NCBI RefSeq assembly: GCF_000313135.1
Contig: NW_004457681.1
Coordinates: 6,995-27,345, forward strand
From: Acanthamoeba castellanii str. Neff
Lineage: Eukaryota; Discosea; Longamoebia; Acanthamoebidae
Length of the DNA stretch: 20,351 nucleotides
Direction of reading: 5' to 3'
Shown here: positions 17,056 through 20,351 of the stretch, in pieces
Layout: every line of letters begins with the position of its first letter
Numbering within the stretch: position 1 is the stretch's first letter
Position numbers and translations under genes: made by a program
Notes under the pieces: model-generated
Databases searched by the model: none
Seen by the model: only the letters and a program-made list of their open reading frames with translations
Told to the model about the DNA's origin: nothing

Positions 17056-20000
17056 TCAGTCGCGCTCGGTGCGGGCGGACTCAGCGCGTCTGAGGTTGCT
17101 GCCGCTGCCGCCGGGACTGAGCGAGCGGAAGGAGAGGGCCTCGGCCAGCCGTCGGGGCGACAGCCAGCCCGACGCCCCGCTGCGCGGCGATTCCCGCCCG
17201 GCGCGCGTCTCCGACTGCGACGACCCGAGCCCTCCTCCGCCCTCGGCGCCGCCCCCGACACGCGGAGAGCCCCGCGGAGACGTCACCGCAGCGCCGCCCT
17301 CCACCACCGATGTCGCGGCTGACGACCGCCACGAGAGGGGCTTGAGCCGCGGCGGCGGCGGTCTCTGCGCTCCTCCTGGCTGATGCTCCGTCGCTTCCGC
17401 CTCCTCCTCTTCTCTTTTTGTCTTCGTCCTCTTCATCTCCTTCTTTTCGCTTTCTTTTTCTCCTTCGTCGAATTTGTCGGCGTCTTCGCTCTTTGGCGCG
17501 CTGGCCTCGAGACCGGCTGCTGCCCGCGCTGCTCGGGCCGCAAGAAGTCGTGGGCCAGCCTGCACGAAGGACAGCGGGTCGACACCCACAATACCATTGC
17601 CACCGCCTTCGCCGTTGTCGTTGTCGACGTCGACGTCGAGTCCGGTGGGTCGGTCGTCGGCGAACGATTCGAGGGCGAAGAATTGTCGCCAGCTGCGCAG
17701 CAGGCGAATCCAGCGATCTGCGTCGGCCGGCGTGTCGGCGAGGAGGTGCACCACCACCGCTGCCGTCGCGTCGTCCGTCGGCCCCGCAACGCGAATGCGG
17801 ATCGCGCACTCGTGCAACGCCCGCTCTTCTTCGGCTCGCTCCGACGACGATGGAGCCGAAGAGGAAGAAGAAGTGGTGGGGGCAGGAATGCGACCGACGG
17901 CGGCGATGGAGCCGAGCGGGATGAAGCCGAGCGGGGAGAGGTCGTGGTGGCTGGGGAAGAAGAAGAGGTTGTTGGCCTTGATGGCGAAGAACTGCTTTCG
18001 CCACCGGCGCCTGGCGGAGAAGAGCCCCGCCGTGTCCCGCTTTTTCGAAAGCGGTGGCGGCCCCGTCACGTGTTTCAGCAGATAGCCCTCGGCCTCGGGC
18101 AACTGTGCACGACACACGACACACGACACACGACACACGCACGGGTGAGTTGAGGGTGAAGGCCGAGGTCTGGGCTTTGATGAACAGGGCGACGCGCGGG
18201 TCCATACCATGGCGTAGAGGAAGTGGTTATCGAAGATGTCGTCCTCGCCGATGTGGTCGTCGATGATGCCCGTCTTCTTGAGCACGAACATGGCGCTCTT
18301 GGGCAGCTGGTGCTGGCGCAGACTCCGCTGGTGGTCCAGCAGCTCCACTGCCCCCCCATAGTGACCGTAAGTATTATAATTGTGATGTTGAGAGTCGTCT
18401 TGTCAACCACCATCGTGCTCGATTCGCGCACGAATGAGAGGAGTCTACGTACCTCGACGCGAGGGGTCCTGGTCGAGGGACGTGATCTGGAATGCATTCC
18501 TCGACCCTGTGCGGTCACAATGTATGGCGGCCGGTCAGAAATGCTTTTAAGTTGTGTCGTTGGTCGCGCGTCACTCGGCGGCGTACCAATCTCGTGAGCG
18601 ACGGCGTAGACGAGGTCGTAGATCTCGACGTCGGGGTCGACGATGAGCGGCTGGACGCTGCCGTCTTGCAGCAGGAGGTTGATCTGCACCATGCTCGGTG
18701 GCTGCCCAACGCCCTCGTGCGGCGGCGGCTCCAGCGCCTCGTCGGGCGGCATTCGCCTATCTTCCTCCGTCTCACTCTCCGCTTCGTCGTCGTCCATCTT
18801 CGCAGGCAGCTTGCAGCTTGGTTCCTCCGCTTTACGTTCGTGCGTCTACAATGCACGCGCGCGTTTGTAGTGAGTTCCCGTGCGGTGTGTGCGTGTGCGG
18901 GCAAAGGCAACAAAGGGGAACCTTGGAGGGGCTGACGGTTTTCTGAAGTGGCGATGAGGGGGTGGGGGATGTTGATGGCGATGGGCGGCCGGTGCCGCAT
19001 CGGCCCTCGCGCTCGGCGGAGAGCTTGCGGAAGAGTTGCACCGACGAACGCTTGTCCGGTCCGAAGAACAGCTTCAGCTCGAGCCACGCCATCAGTTGCT
19101 CGGTCTGGGCCAGCGCCACACGCACCACACGCACCACACGCACCACACGCACCACACGCACCACACGCACCACACGCACCACACGCACCACACGCACCAC
19201 ACGCACCACACGAAAGTTGGTTAGCGGGGCGGAGTGTGTTATGTGGCCAAGCAAGAGCGAGCCGGGCGAGGTACCCATTCGGCCTGCTGCTGCTTATTCT
19301 CGGCGATCAGGTGGTGCACCTCGCCCGTCGACGTCTCGATCTAGGCGTGGGACGCGTTCGATGGTTTCCGTCAGAGAGAGAGAGAGAGAATGGCGGCGGT
19401 GTTTGTTGCAGGGGGGAAGGAGATGGGGGTAGAGGTGCCTGGAAACAGCAATCAGGGCCTTTGCGAGAGAACGAATCGAAGGGCTCTGTGTTGACGATGC
19501 CTCGCACACGCTGTATTCCGATGAACGACAGCGCCTCTCCACGCGCTTTATGGCTCTACACGACCAACGACACACATGAGAGATCTGGTTTGGCTGGAGG
19601 AGAGTGGGTGGCGGCGAGCGTACGGCGGATTTGTAGTAGAAGAGCTTGTCCTTCATGAGGACAAAGTATCGCTTCTGCCAGCGCTTGCCGAACCGACTGG
19701 TACGCTCGCCGTACTTCCACAGTATGCCCTCCTTGCTCGGCAGCTGCAGGCCCCACGCACACGCACACGCACACGCACACGCACACGCACACGCACACGC
19801 ACACGTCCAAACGGTCAGATCCAAAACGCGAGAGACACATCTCCGAATTGGTATGATGGCGACGATGATGTCATTACCCAAATGTAGAGGCTACACGAGT
19901 CCGCGTCCACGCGTCCCTGGAGAGGTGAAGAGAGTGAGATCACACGAAATTCTTCCACACATAAAGCTTGACATATTGATATATCATCATCGTCATCGTC

Positions 20001-20320
20001 ACCATCACACCACAAACGGTTGACATCACCAGACGCAAGACCAGTTGGTACCTCCGACGCGCCAGCAGATCCGTTGGTGGCGAGAAGGTACATCACCTTC
20101 TCGTGGGGAAGCGGCAGGTGCAACAGCTCCGCGTCCCGGTCCAGCAGGCCCACCACTGCGTGGGTTGGGTCATTGCAGCAGGCTCTCTCCATCAGAAGCG
20201 TGCTCCATCCATCAGAGCAGAGATCTGCTGCTATCTTTCAAGGGCGGGGAGCGGGGGTGGCCCACCTGCGGAAAGCGAAGGCTCCATCACCGGCACGCTC
20301 TTCCCGTCGGCCGTCACCGC
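17056..20320 (-). CDS. PH - ubiquitin-like (RA / FERM-F1-like) - PH protein, 3' part (partial)
   Basis: Exons (minus) in window: 20320-20266, 20155-20052, 19916-19878, 19743-19624, 19555-19439, 19340-19275, 19104-18922, 18845-18587, 18506-18453, 18347-18208, 18102-17056; 727 residues visible, with the 5' end beyond the right edge. PH 1 spans about 107-215: KEGILWKYGERTSRFGKRW, YFVLMKDKLFYYK, then EVHHLIAENKQQQAEW. A ubiquitin-like domain follows: VQINLLLQDGSVQPLIVD, EIYDLVYAVAHEIG, VELLDHQRSLRQHQL, MFVLKKTGI. It resembles the F1 lobe of talin-type FERM or the RA domain preceding PH in Grb7/MRL proteins. PH 2 then starts with EAEGYLLKHV and ends near WIRLLRSWRQFFAL. The Ser/Pro/Glu-rich tail carries SPR and LRRAESAR. 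Inferred role: membrane-recruited, possibly Ras/Rap-binding cytoskeletal adaptor. One intron (19341-19438) is GC-AG. Confidence 0.85.
19116..19212. repeat. CGCACCACA 9-mer tandem array
   Basis: About eleven near-perfect 9-bp units lie in intron 19105-19274 of the PH gene. On the coding strand they read GTGTGGTGC and run up to the CTGGCCCAG acceptor. Confidence 0.85.
19341..19438 (-). other. GC-AG intron (donor GCACCT)
   Basis: In the PH gene, the exon ends TGTTTCCAG and the intron starts GCACCT; acceptor GCCTAG precedes ATCGAGACG. Joining DCCFQ to IETSTGEVHH restores the expected PH strand at phase 0. The nearby GT (in GCTGTTTCC) gives the wrong phase. The intron is 98 nt. Confidence 0.8.
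19754..19805. repeat. ACGCAC hexamer repeat in PH-gene intron
   Basis: About eight ACGCAC units on the plus strand (GTGCGT on the coding strand) precede the acceptor of intron 19744-19877. Confidence 0.8.
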
Positions 20321-20351
20321 CTGCGTGTCGTTGGTCGTGTCGTTGGTCGTG
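20321..20351 (-). other. 3' end of a further intron of the PH gene
   Basis: The sequence upstream of the 20320 exon boundary reads, on the minus strand, repeated ACGACCAACGAC followed by ACGCAG. It is the acceptor end of an intron whose 5' part lies outside the window. Confidence 0.55.

Noticed and set aside
19116..19212. Regular repeats that might suggest a CRISPR array
   Set aside because: The period is 9 bp with no unique spacers; this is a simple tandem repeat inside an intron of a eukaryotic gene.

Overview
The window is nuclear DNA from a protist. The evidence is very high GC in exons, genes packed about 100 to 650 bp apart on both strands, and many short spliceosomal introns (about 67 to 255 nt). 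Every multi-exon model below keeps its reading frame across all proposed splices. Gene content (p24, Rac GTPase, DH-PH RhoGEF, PH/FERM-like proteins, FYVE-like zinc finger, IPT/TIG repeats, nuclear SDHB with a mitochondrial presequence), Ser/Gly/Pro-rich tails and intron style point to Amoebozoa, most likely Acanthamoeba or a close relative. That taxon is an inference; no search was run.

Layout. 1-293 (-): 5' part of a p24/TMED cargo receptor. 620-1711 (-): complete Rac-like GTPase, 192 aa, six coding exons, CAAX box. 1986-6517 (+): large gene for a one-TM protein with a divergent FYVE-like finger, a helical region and two IPT/TIG domains; an in-frame TAG at 5630-5632 interrupts it before a 294-residue Ser/Gly-rich tail. 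6635-8560 (or 8725) (-): uncharacterised longin-like protein with a Lys/Glu-rich tail. 8846-10535 (+): succinate dehydrogenase iron-sulfur subunit, 294 aa, eight exons, all eleven cluster cysteines present. 10720-15381 (-): 1166-aa DH-PH RhoGEF. 16031-16788 (+): small Cys/His protein. 17056-20320 (-): 3' part of a PH / ubiquitin-like (RA or FERM-F1-like) / PH protein that continues past the right edge.

The genes do not form an operon. Several share a theme of Rho-family signalling and phosphoinositide or membrane recruitment (Rac, RhoGEF, PH protein, FYVE-like protein), with p24 and the longin-like protein in membrane traffic. SDHB is a housekeeping mitochondrial gene sharing a short divergent promoter region with the longin-like gene.

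The most notable features are: the in-frame TAG inside the second IPT domain, which coincides with a possible 69-nt retained intron; three GC-AG introns, all starting GCAC, where 31 of the 53 introns I assigned start GTAC; sense-strand GTGTCGT/GTGCGT tracts upstream of many 3' splice sites; and a FYVE-like finger that lacks the His-His motif in a membrane-anchored IPT protein. No tRNA, rRNA, CRISPR array or transposon was recognised.
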